23,589 nucleotides of DNA from Streptococcus sp. A12 (lineage in GTDB: Bacteria > Bacillota > Bacilli > Lactobacillales > Streptococcaceae): the NCBI RefSeq assembly GCF_905372335.1, contig NZ_CAJPOU010000024.1, positions 1-23,589 of the forward strand. Reading direction: 5' to 3'. The first letter of the stretch is position 1; every line of letters starts with the position of its first letter. A program made the position numbers and the translations under genes. Positions 1 through 5,259 of the stretch are shown here, in pieces. The notes under the pieces were generated by a model. It was not told the DNA's origin. It ran no database searches and saw only the letters and a list, made by a program, of their open reading frames with translations.

Positions 1-384
1 ATTCCAGAAGCTCGTGTGATGTTGATCACACCTTTTGACAAGTCTTCATTGAAAGATATCGAGCACGCTTTGAATGCTTCTGACCTCGGTATTACTCCAG
101 CCAACGATGGATCAGTTATCCGTTTGGTTATTCCAGCTTTGACAGAAGAAACTCGTCGTGACTTGGCCAAAGAAGTGAAAAAAGTCGGTGAAAATGCTAA
201 AGTAGCGATCCGTAACATTCGTCGTGATGCGATGGATGAAGCGAAGAAGCAAGAAAAAGCTAAAGAAATCACTGAAGATGAATTGAAGAATCTCGAAAAA
301 GAAATCCAAAAAGTAACCGATGATGCTGTGAAACATGTTGATGAAATGACAGCACACAAAGAAAAAGAATTGCTTGAAGTTTAA
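1..384 (+). CDS. frr: Ribosome recycling factor, 3' part (5' end outside window)
   Basis: The reading frame is open from base 1 and ends at TAA 382-384, giving the last 127 residues of a protein that is normally about 185 residues. It releases the post-termination 70S ribosome from mRNA together with EF-G. The visible part begins IPEARVMLITPFDKSSLK, the conserved centre of RRF, and continues into the long charged helices of the three-helix bundle (LVIPALTEETRRDLAK, then RNIRRDAMD and a Lys/Glu-rich coiled coil). An internal ATG lies at 16-18 but the homology clearly extends upstream of it, so the gene is truncated by the window edge, not by mutation. A terminator-like hairpin follows. Family assignment is very secure. 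Confidence 0.97.
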   Translation: MPEARVMLITPFDKSSLKDIEHALNASDLGITPANDGSVIRLVIPALTEETRRDLAKEVKKVGENAKVAIRNIRRDAMDEAKKQEKAKEITEDELKNLEKEIQKVTDDAVKHVDEMTAHKEKELLEV

Positions 385-412
385 TCATTTCCAGCAGTTT
401 ACAGAGGAAATG

Positions 413-446
413 AACTCAGTTGGCACTGCTGGCTGAGTTTTATTTC
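413..446 (+). terminator. Intrinsic terminator after frr
   Basis: AACTCAG (413-419) and CTGAGTT (433-439) form a perfect 7-bp stem with a 13-base loop. The run TTTTATTT follows. The A/T-rich stem is short, so it may be leaky and allow read-through into cvfB, for which I see no convincing own promoter. Confidence 0.6.
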
Positions 447-490
447 CATTAAGGGGCTATTGATGAGCTTTAGCCAGAAAGAAGGAAAAA

Positions 491-1345
491 ATGAATACCA
501 ACCTCGCATATGATATCGTGGGCCTTGTAACGGATGAGAATGATCGCTTTTACTTTGTCCAGAAGGATGGGCAGACTTATGCCTTGGACAAGTCTGAAGG
601 AGGGCATGCACTTGGAGAATCCGTCAAGGGCTTTGCCTATACGGATATGAAGCAACGTTTGCGCCTGACTACCCTAGAAGTCACTGCTCGTCAGGACCAA
701 TTTGGCTGGGGAACTGTGACAGAAGTTCGCAAGGACCTGGGTGTATTTGTCGATACAGGTCTACCCGATAAGGAGATTGTCGTCTCTCTGGATATTTTGC
801 CAGAAATCAAGGATTTATGGCCGAAAAAAGGCGATAAACTCTTTGTTCGCCTAGAAGTTGATAAAAAAGATCGGATCTGGGGTGTCTTGGCCTACCAAGA
901 AGACTTCCAACGAATTGCCCGCCCAGCCTACAACAATATGCAAAACCAGAACTGGCCGGCTATCGTCTATCGCTTAAAACTCTCAGGGACATTTGTTTAC
1001 CTGCCTGAAAACAATATGCTGGGCTTTATCCATCCAAGTGAGCGCTATGCAGAACCCCGTTTGGGACAAGTCCTTGATGCTCGGGTCATCGGTTTCCGAG
1101 AGGTGGATCGGACCTTGAATTTGTCCTTGAAACCACGCTCGTTTGAAATGCTTGAAAACGATGCGCAGATGATTTTGGCCTACTTGGAGGGGAATGGTGG
1201 CTTTATGACCTTGAATGACAAGTCCTCCCCAGAAGAGATTAAGGCAACCTTTGGAATTTCCAAGGGGCAGTTCAAAAAGGCTCTGGGTGGCTTGATGAAA
1301 GCGAGAAAAATCAAGCAAGACCAGTTTGGAACGGAACTAATCTAA
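491..1345 (+). CDS. cvfB: CvfB-type S1 RNA-binding regulator
   Basis: A 284-residue protein with the order expected of the CvfB/YitL family: S1-like OB folds in the N-terminal two thirds (NLAYDIVGLVTDENDRFYFV; the segment FGWGTVTEVRKDLGVFVDTG; a third around GTFVYLPENNMLGFIHPSER) and a C-terminal winged helix (GGFMTLNDKSSPEEIKATFG, then KGQFKKALGGLMKARKI). In staphylococci and pneumococci CvfB binds RNA and affects virulence gene expression; its exact targets here are unknown. The start ATG 491 has an AAGGA Shine-Dalgarno sequence at the right distance. The YozE-family gene follows after 10 bases with its own GAGGAG, so the two probably form one unit. Cytoplasmic, no signal peptide. Confidence 0.9.
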   Translation: MNTNLAYDIVGLVTDENDRFYFVQKDGQTYALDKSEGGHALGESVKGFAYTDMKQRLRLTTLEVTARQDQFGWGTVTEVRKDLGVFVDTGLPDKEIVVSLDILPEIKDLWPKKGDKLFVRLEVDKKDRIWGVLAYQEDFQRIARPAYNNMQNQNWPAIVYRLKLSGTFVYLPENNMLGFIHPSERYAEPRLGQVLDARVIGFREVDRTLNLSLKPRSFEMLENDAQMILAYLEGNGGFMTLNDKSSPEEIKATFGISKGQFKKALGGLMKARKIKQDQFGTELI

Positions 1346-1355
1346 GAGGAGCCTT

Positions 1356-1571
1356 ATGCGAAAATCATTTTACACTTGGCTGATGACAGAGCGCAATCCC
1401 AAAAGCAATGCTCCGAAAGCCTTGCTAGCTGATCTAGCTTTTCATGAGTCTGCCTTTCCAAAACATACAGATGATTTTGATGAGGTCAGCCGCTTTCTGG
1501 AAGAACATGCCAGTTTCTCCTTTAATCTAGGAGAATTTGATGCGATCTGGGAAGAATACTTAGGTCATTAG
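1356..1571 (+). CDS. YozE SAM-like-fold family protein (UPF0346)
   Basis: A 71-residue protein beginning MRKSFYTWLMTERNPKS and ending in the acidic, aromatic motif FDAIWEEYLGH. This is typical of the short YozE/UPF0346 family of Firmicutes, which has a small helical SAM-like fold. The function of the family is not known. The length matches the family, and the ATG is preceded by AGAGGAG. It lies 10 bases after cvfB and is probably co-transcribed. The next gene, phoH, has a separate promoter starting 28 bases after this stop. Confidence 0.88.
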   Translation: MRKSFYTWLMTERNPKSNAPKALLADLAFHESAFPKHTDDFDEVSRFLEEHASFSFNLGEFDAIWEEYLGH

Positions 1572-1598
1572 TAACAGGAGATAGTGGTGAGCCGGGGA

Positions 1599-1627
1599 TG
1601 GTCAATTCTCGGTCACTTTGTTATAAT
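1599..1627 (+). promoter_or_regulatory. phoH promoter
   Basis: TGGTCA (1599-1604), 17-base spacer, then a perfect TATAAT (1622-1627). Transcription would start near 1634, leaving a leader of about 28 bases before the TTG start of phoH. It excludes the in-frame GTG at 1584 as the start from this promoter. Confidence 0.7.
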
Positions 1628-1661
1628 AGAGAAAACTTACAGAAATAGAGAGGTTCTTTAT

Positions 1662-2660
1662 TTGAAAGAACATTCAATTGATATTCAATTAAGTCATCCA
1701 GATGATCTCTTCCATCTGTTTGGATCCAATGAGCGTCATTTGCGTTTGATGGAGCAAGAGTTGGATGTGATCATCCATGCACGAACAGAAATTGTCCAGG
1801 TCATTGGGCAAGAAGAAGATTGTGAGAAAGCTAGACAAGTCATTGAGGCTTTGCTGATCTTGGTGAATCGTGGTATGACCATCGGGACGCCGGATGTCGT
1901 AACAGCTATTCAAATGGTTCGTAATGATGAGTTGGATAAGTTCGTCGCCTTGTATGAAGAAGAAATCATCAAGGATAGCTACGGCAAGCCCATTCGGGTC
2001 AAAACGCTGGGGCAAAAGATTTATGTCGATAGTGTCAAGCACCATGATGTGACCTTCGGGATTGGACCAGCCGGGACAGGGAAAACCTTCCTAGCTGTGA
2101 CTTTGGCTGTCACCGCCCTCAAGCGTGGTCAAGTTAAGAGGATCATTTTGACCCGTCCAGCTGTAGAAGCAGGAGAGAGCCTTGGTTTCCTACCAGGGGA
2201 TCTTAAAGAAAAAGTGGACCCTTATCTACGACCGGTCTATGATGCTCTCTACCAGATTTTAGGGAAAGACCAAACCACTCGGATGATGGAGCGGGAGATT
2301 ATCGAGATTGCGCCTTTAGCTTATATGCGGGGGCGGACCTTGGACGATGCCTTTGTCATCCTCGATGAAGCGCAAAATACCACCATCATGCAGATGAAGA
2401 TGTTTTTGACCCGTCTTGGTTTTAACTCCAAGATGATTGTCAATGGAGATACCAGCCAGATTGACCTCCCTCGAAATGTCAAATCCGGTTTGATTGATGC
2501 TCAGGAGAAATTAAAAAATATTTCTCAGATTGACTTTGTGCATTTCTCTGCCAAGGATGTTGTTCGTCATCCAGTAGTAGCAGAGATTATCCGGGCCTAC
2601 GAGCCCATTCCGAATCCAGTCCTCAAAGAAAAACTGGATGTGGAAGAAGAAGCAGAATAA
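1662..2660 (+). CDS. phoH: PhoH-family ATPase, TTG start
   Basis: The protein is 332 residues when started at TTG 1662 (LKEHSIDIQLSHPDDLFHLF, with the first residue read as Met). AGAGAGG lies 8 bases before that codon. A frame-extending GTG at 1584 exists but lies upstream of the TATAAT box, so I reject it. Walker A is GPAGTGKT (residues 135-142) and Walker B is VILDEAQN with Asp235-Glu236. The acidic N-terminal part is the usual PhoH N-domain. PhoH proteins are cytoplasmic P-loop ATPases linked to RNA metabolism. In many Firmicutes phoH lies close to ybeY; here ybeY is about 6 kb downstream, separated by ald, the tRNA and the ABC exporter. Family call secure, exact role not established. Confidence 0.93.
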   Translation: MKEHSIDIQLSHPDDLFHLFGSNERHLRLMEQELDVIIHARTEIVQVIGQEEDCEKARQVIEALLILVNRGMTIGTPDVVTAIQMVRNDELDKFVALYEEEIIKDSYGKPIRVKTLGQKIYVDSVKHHDVTFGIGPAGTGKTFLAVTLAVTALKRGQVKRIILTRPAVEAGESLGFLPGDLKEKVDPYLRPVYDALYQILGKDQTTRMMEREIIEIAPLAYMRGRTLDDAFVILDEAQNTTIMQMKMFLTRLGFNSKMIVNGDTSQIDLPRNVKSGLIDAQEKLKNISQIDFVHFSAKDVVRHPVVAEIIRAYEPIPNPVLKEKLDVEEEAE

Positions 2661-2663
2661 AAA

Positions 2664-2716
2664 AGGGAGTGGGAAAGAACTCAGACTAATTAAAAAGAGT
2701 TCGTTTTCCCACCCCC
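2664..2716 (+). repeat. Streptococcal intergenic hairpin repeat
   Basis: GTGGGAAAGAACTC (2669-2682) pairs with GAGTTC (2697-2702) plus TTTCCCAC (2705-2712), with a two-base bulge on the right arm. The core GGGAGTGGGA...TCCCACCCCCGC resembles short repeats that I know from many streptococcal intergenic regions. There is no T-run directly after the stem, so it is not an obvious terminator. Confidence 0.55.
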
Positions 2717-2718
2717 GC

Positions 2719-2778
2719 ACAGTTGATTAGGTCGTCTTTGTAGCTTTAAAAGCGAACAAAGATGCCAATCAACCACTG
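2719..2778 (+). repeat. Second imperfect hairpin repeat
   Basis: AGTTGATT (2721-2728) and AATCAACC (2767-2774) flank the inner arms TCTTTGT (2734-2740) and ACAAAGA (2756-2762), with AGCTTT/AAAAGC at the tip. It forms one long imperfect hairpin next to the preceding repeat. The flank CAACCACTGCGTCA resembles motifs recurring in mitis-group genomes. It is probably a mobile or formerly mobile miniature repeat; copy number cannot be judged from this window. Confidence 0.5.
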
Positions 2779-2807
2779 CGTCATGTAGTTATTACTATCA
2801 TACAACG

Positions 2808-2836
2808 AAGGCTGGACACTTTTTGCCCAGCCTTTT
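2808..2836 (+). terminator. Terminator between convergent phoH and ald
   Basis: AAGGCTGG (2808-2815) and CCAGCCTT (2827-2834) form a perfect 8-bp stem with an 11-base loop, followed by TTTT on the + strand. Read on the - strand for ald, the stem is not followed by a T-run, so it serves mainly the phoH side. Confidence 0.75.
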
Positions 2837-2848
2837 AAATATTAGAAA

Positions 2849-3961
2849 TTAAACCAATTCATCAATTGGTGTGAAGTTGCGTTCTAGCCCTTCTGCAACT
2901 GGTTGGCTTGTGATATGGCCTTGGTAAGTAGTAACACCTTGGCGTAAGCCTTCATCAAGGGCGATGGCCTTATGGAAACCTTTGTCAGCCAAAGCTTCGA
3001 CATAAGGAAGGGTTACATTGGTGAGGGCAATGGTAGAAGTGCGAGCGACAGCACCTGGGATATTGGCAACGGCATAGTGGAGCACGCCATGTTTTTCGTA
3101 AACAGGCTCCGTATGCGTTGTGACACGGTCTGCTGTTTCAATAACCCCACCTTGGTCCACAGCTACGTCCACGATGACAGAACCTGGACGCATTTGTTTA
3201 ACCATATCGTCTGTCACTAATTTAGGAGCTTTAGCCCCAGGAATCAGGACAGCTCCGATAACAACATCGGCATCACGGACACTGGCTTCAATGTTAAATG
3301 GATTGGACATAAGGGTTTGGATTTGGTGACCAAAGACATCTTCCAGAACAGCCAAACGTTTAGCGCTGATATCTAAGATGGTCACTTGGGCGCCGAGTCC
3401 AAGTGCAATCCGAGCTGCGTGGGTTCCAACGACCCCGCCTCCTATGATGGTAACCTTCCCTTTAGGAACACCAGGTACCCCACCTAGGAGGACACCAGAT
3501 CCACCTTCTTGTTTGGTGAGGAAGTGAGCCCCGATTTGAACGGCCATTCGTCCAGCAACCTCACTCATTGGCACCAAGAGAGGCAATTGTCCTTCAAGGT
3601 CTCGTACCGTTTCGTAAGCCACCCCAGTTGTCTTGGCAGTCACCATGGCATCTGCTAATTCAGGTGCAGCAGCCATGTGCAAGTAGGTGAAGAGCAAGAG
3701 GTCTTCACGAAGGAAGCCATACTCTTCAGCGAGGGGTTCTTTGACCTTGACCACCAATTCAGCTGCCCAAGCTTCTGCAGCAGTCGCAACAATAGTCGCT
3801 CCTTGTTTGGCATAATCTTCATCGCCAAAGCCAGAACCAAGTCCAGCATTTGTTTCTACCAAAACTTGATGGCCTTTCTTCACCAAGCTTTGTACACCTG
3901 CAGGGGTCAAACCGACCCGATTTTCATTATTTTTAATTTCTTTTGGAATACCAATTAACAT
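2849..3961 (-). CDS. ald: Alanine dehydrogenase
   Basis: A 370-residue NAD-dependent alanine dehydrogenase that interconverts L-alanine and pyruvate plus ammonia in the cytoplasm. The N-terminus MLIGIPKEIKNNENRVGLTP carries the substrate-binding Arg15; Lys74 (VKVKEP) and His95 (TYLHMA) match the catalytic Lys/His pair of the family. The Rossmann motif GGGVVGTHAA sits in the middle, and DVAVDQGG holds the conserved Asp. Length matches the usual 370-372 residues. The start is preceded by AAGGAGA. It is the only - strand gene here, convergent to phoH and divergent from the acetyltransferase. Its leader contains a long hairpin. Complete, no missing key residue. Confidence 0.96.
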   Translation of the reverse strand: MLIGIPKEIKNNENRVGLTPAGVQSLVKKGHQVLVETNAGLGSGFGDEDYAKQGATIVATAAEAWAAELVVKVKEPLAEEYGFLREDLLLFTYLHMAAAPELADAMVTAKTTGVAYETVRDLEGQLPLLVPMSEVAGRMAVQIGAHFLTKQEGGSGVLLGGVPGVPKGKVTIIGGGVVGTHAARIALGLGAQVTILDISAKRLAVLEDVFGHQIQTLMSNPFNIEASVRDADVVIGAVLIPGAKAPKLVTDDMVKQMRPGSVIVDVAVDQGGVIETADRVTTHTEPVYEKHGVLHYAVANIPGAVARTSTIALTNVTLPYVEALADKGFHKAIALDEGLRQGVTTYQGHITSQPVAEGLERNFTPIDELV

Positions 3962-3989
3962 GATTATTTCTCCTTACTTAGATTTAGGT

Positions 3990-4041
3990 GTGAAAAGGTC
4001 ATTGGCATGAGATTGCTCTCCTAACTCAATGACCTTTTCAC
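3990..4041 (-). promoter_or_regulatory. Structured hairpin in the ald leader
   Basis: GTGAAAAGGTCATTG (3990-4004) and CAATGACCTTTTCAC (4027-4041) are a perfect 15-bp inverted repeat. In the 22-base loop, GAGA-TTGC-TCTC (4009-4020) is a second 4-bp hairpin. Read as ald RNA (- strand) its tip is GCAA, a GNRA tetraloop. No T-run follows on either strand, so it is not a terminator. It ends 28 bases before the ald start codon. I recognise no known riboswitch class in it. Confidence 0.7.
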
Positions 4042-4071
4042 TCCTCATCTGATTGTTTTGATTGATTTTAT

Positions 4072-4101
4072 TGTATAGAAAAATGGGTTAAAAAGCAAGA
4101 A
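4072..4101 (-). promoter_or_regulatory. Candidate ald promoter
   Basis: On the - strand, TTCTTG (4101-4096) and TATACA (4077-4072) are separated by 18 bases; an alternative -35, TTGCTT, gives only 15. Transcription would begin near 4065 and include the whole ald leader hairpin. Moderate match only. Confidence 0.4.
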
Positions 4102-4111
4102 AAATTTGAGC

Positions 4112-4140
4112 TTGCCCTCCTTTATGTTATTTGCTAAACT
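4112..4140 (+). promoter_or_regulatory. Candidate promoter of the acetyltransferase
   Basis: TTGCCC (4112-4117), 17-base spacer, TAAACT (4135-4140). The start of transcription would be near 4147, just before the AAGGAG of the gene, giving a very short leader. Confidence 0.45.
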
Positions 4141-4163
4141 AATCCCTAAAGAAGGAGTGTCAA

Positions 4164-4733
4164 ATGGAAAATTTATATGTGAAGTTAGCGGCTTATCGTG
4201 AAGTGGAGACAGATCGTTTGCACTTGCGTCCGGTCACTCTAGAAGATGCACCGTCTATGTTTGAGTACGCTTCTAATGAAACAGTTACGCGCTACACTTT
4301 TCCAACCAATCAGAGTCTAGAAGAGACGCGTAATAATATTGCCCTTTTTTACCTAGTGAGCCCACTTGGCAGATGGGGGATCGAACTCAAAGAAAATGGA
4401 AAATTTATCGGGACGATTGATTTACTGGATTTGGATCTTTCTCTGAAAAAGGGGAGTATCGGCTATGTTCTGAATAAAGATTATTGGAGCCAAGGTCTTG
4501 CGACAGAAGCTACCAAGGCAGTCATTGCCCTGGCTTTTGAACAGTTAGGGATGAACAAGCTCATTGCTGTTCATGATAAGGACAACCCGGCTTCTGGACG
4601 GGTGATGGCCAAATCAGGGATGAAATATTCTCACGAAGAGCCCTACGCGATGCTAGACCTGCATGAAGAAGGGAGAATGGTGACGAGAGTTCATTATGTC
4701 CTCACCAAAGAAGAATATTTGGCAGAAAAATGA
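4164..4733 (+). CDS. GNAT acetyltransferase, RimJ/RimL type
   Basis: A 189-residue GNAT-fold protein. The N-terminal part TDRLHLRPVTLEDAPSMFEY is the standard opening of RimJ/RimL-like N-acetyltransferases. The acetyl-CoA segment is SIGYVLNKDYWSQGLATEAT, followed by the typical VHDKDNPASGRVMAKSGMKY motif of strand 5/helix 4. It transfers acetyl from acetyl-CoA to an amino group. The substrate (a ribosomal protein N-terminus, an antibiotic or a small amine) cannot be told from sequence. The start ATG has AAGGAG six bases upstream. It is monocistronic: ald is divergent on its left and an independent tRNA unit follows on its right. Confidence 0.9.
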   Translation: MENLYVKLAAYREVETDRLHLRPVTLEDAPSMFEYASNETVTRYTFPTNQSLEETRNNIALFYLVSPLGRWGIELKENGKFIGTIDLLDLDLSLKKGSIGYVLNKDYWSQGLATEATKAVIALAFEQLGMNKLIAVHDKDNPASGRVMAKSGMKYSHEEPYAMLDLHEEGRMVTRVHYVLTKEEYLAEK

Positions 4734-4742
4734 GTCATGATA

Positions 4743-4772
4743 TTGACAAAAGGCCTATCTCCATGATATAGT
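4743..4772 (+). promoter_or_regulatory. Strong promoter of tRNA-Thr
   Basis: Perfect TTGACA (4743-4748), 18-base spacer, TATAGT (4767-4772) with TG one base upstream (extended -10). Transcription would start near 4779, about five bases before the mature tRNA. Confidence 0.85.
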
Positions 4773-4783
4773 AGATAGGTACT

Positions 4784-4856
4784 GCTGGTTTAGCTCAGTT
4801 GGTAGAGCGCATCCATGGTAAGGATGAGGTCGCCGGTTCAATCCCGGCAACTAGCA
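4784..4856 (+). tRNA. tRNA-Thr (anticodon GGT)
   Basis: A full 73-base cloverleaf. Acceptor GCTGGTT pairs with AACTAGC, with one G-T wobble. The D arm is GCTC/GAGC, the anticodon stem CATCC/GGATG, the loop ATGGTAA with anticodon GGT (reads ACC/ACU, Thr), a five-base variable loop AGGTC, and the T arm GCCGG/CCGGC with loop TTCAATC. The discriminator base is A. The 3' CCA is not encoded (TAG follows), so it must be added by the CCA-adding enzyme. It is a single-gene unit with its own promoter and terminator. Confidence 0.97.
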
Positions 4857-4867
4857 TAGAAGAAGAG

Positions 4868-4899
4868 AGAAGCTTAGAGAAGAACTAGGCTTCTTTTTT
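4868..4899 (+). terminator. Terminator of the tRNA-Thr unit
   Basis: AGAAGCTTAG (4868-4877) pairs with CTAGGCTTCT (4885-4894), ten pairs with one G-T wobble and a 7-base loop, followed by TTTTT. Confidence 0.88.
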
Positions 4900-4962
4900 G
4901 TGCTTTAATTTCAAATTTAGTGCCTATTTATGAATCTTTTTTCAACAATTTTCAAAAAAACG

Positions 4963-4991
4963 TTGACAAGCACAGAAATCCGTGGTAAAGT
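4963..4991 (+). promoter_or_regulatory. Promoter of the leader peptide / ABC exporter operon
   Basis: Perfect TTGACA (4963-4968), 17-base spacer, TAAAGT (4986-4991) with TG at 4983-4984 (extended -10). It looks strong and unregulated at initiation, consistent with control downstream by attenuation. The expected start of transcription is near 4998. Confidence 0.85.
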
Positions 4992-5022
4992 TAGAACAAC
5001 AAAGAGAAAGGAGAAAACCATC

Positions 5023-5094
5023 ATGAACAAAGTAGATGTTTTGATGACACAATTGAATACACAGCTTCTCCAATCTCAGTTGAGTTCTATGTAA
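5023..5094 (+). CDS. Leader peptide of the ABC exporter attenuator (23 aa)
   Basis: ATG 5023 to TAA 5094 encodes a 23-residue peptide, MNKVDVLMTQLNTQLLQSQ then LSSM. It has a strong AGAAAGGAG nine bases upstream and lies directly behind the strong promoter. It is rich in Gln and Leu, has no signal peptide, and resembles no protein that I know. Its stop lies only 10 bases before the left arm of the first terminator, so a ribosome held at the end of the frame would cover that arm. Codons 14-17 (CAG CTT CTC CA, 5062-5072) are complementary to the entire loop of that terminator (5115-5126). By analogy with bmrB upstream of Bacillus subtilis bmrCD, I infer that translation of this frame senses ribosome-targeting drugs. 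Confidence 0.75.
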   Translation: MNKVDVLMTQLNTQLLQSQLSSM

Positions 5095-5104
5095 AAATTG
5101 AATG

Positions 5105-5139
5105 AAACCCAAGATGGAGGAGTCTGTCTTGGGTTTTTT
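5105..5139 (+). terminator. Attenuator terminator 1
   Basis: AAACCCAAGA (5105-5114) and TCTTGGGTTT (5127-5136) form a perfect 10-bp stem with a 12-base loop, followed by a T-run to 5139. It sits between the leader peptide and the pump genes, so it stops transcription unless antiterminated. Confidence 0.88.
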
Positions 5140-5188
5140 GTATGCATTTTTGCCTGCCTTAACTGAATTGGTGACAGGCATCAGAAGG

Positions 5189-5234
5189 CCCAAGTGTGGA
5201 CTGAGCACGTACTCAGCTCCTACTTGGGTTTTTT
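5189..5234 (+). terminator. Attenuator terminator 2
   Basis: CCCAAGT (5189-5195) pairs with ACTTGGG (5222-5228). Inside, GGA-CTGAG (5198-5205) pairs with CTCAG (5212-5216) and TCC (5218-5220), with one bulge. TTTTTT follows. It is a second strong terminator only 26 bases before the pump start codon. Its CCCAAG and CTTGGG arms repeat those of terminator 1, so arms of the two could swap partners. Confidence 0.85.
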
Positions 5235-5259
5235 CTGTGCCAAATTGAAAGGGGAGAAG

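Noticed and set aside
3961..4110. T-box or known amino-acid riboswitch upstream of ald
   Set aside because: No T-box consensus (TGGNACCGCG) and no terminator in the leader; the hairpin does not fit a class that I can name.
5194..5259. N-terminal extension of the first ABC subunit from GTG 5194 (22 extra residues)
   Set aside because: It lies inside the stem of terminator 2 and lacks a ribosome-binding site; ATG 5260 has GGGGAG and the family-typical N-terminus.
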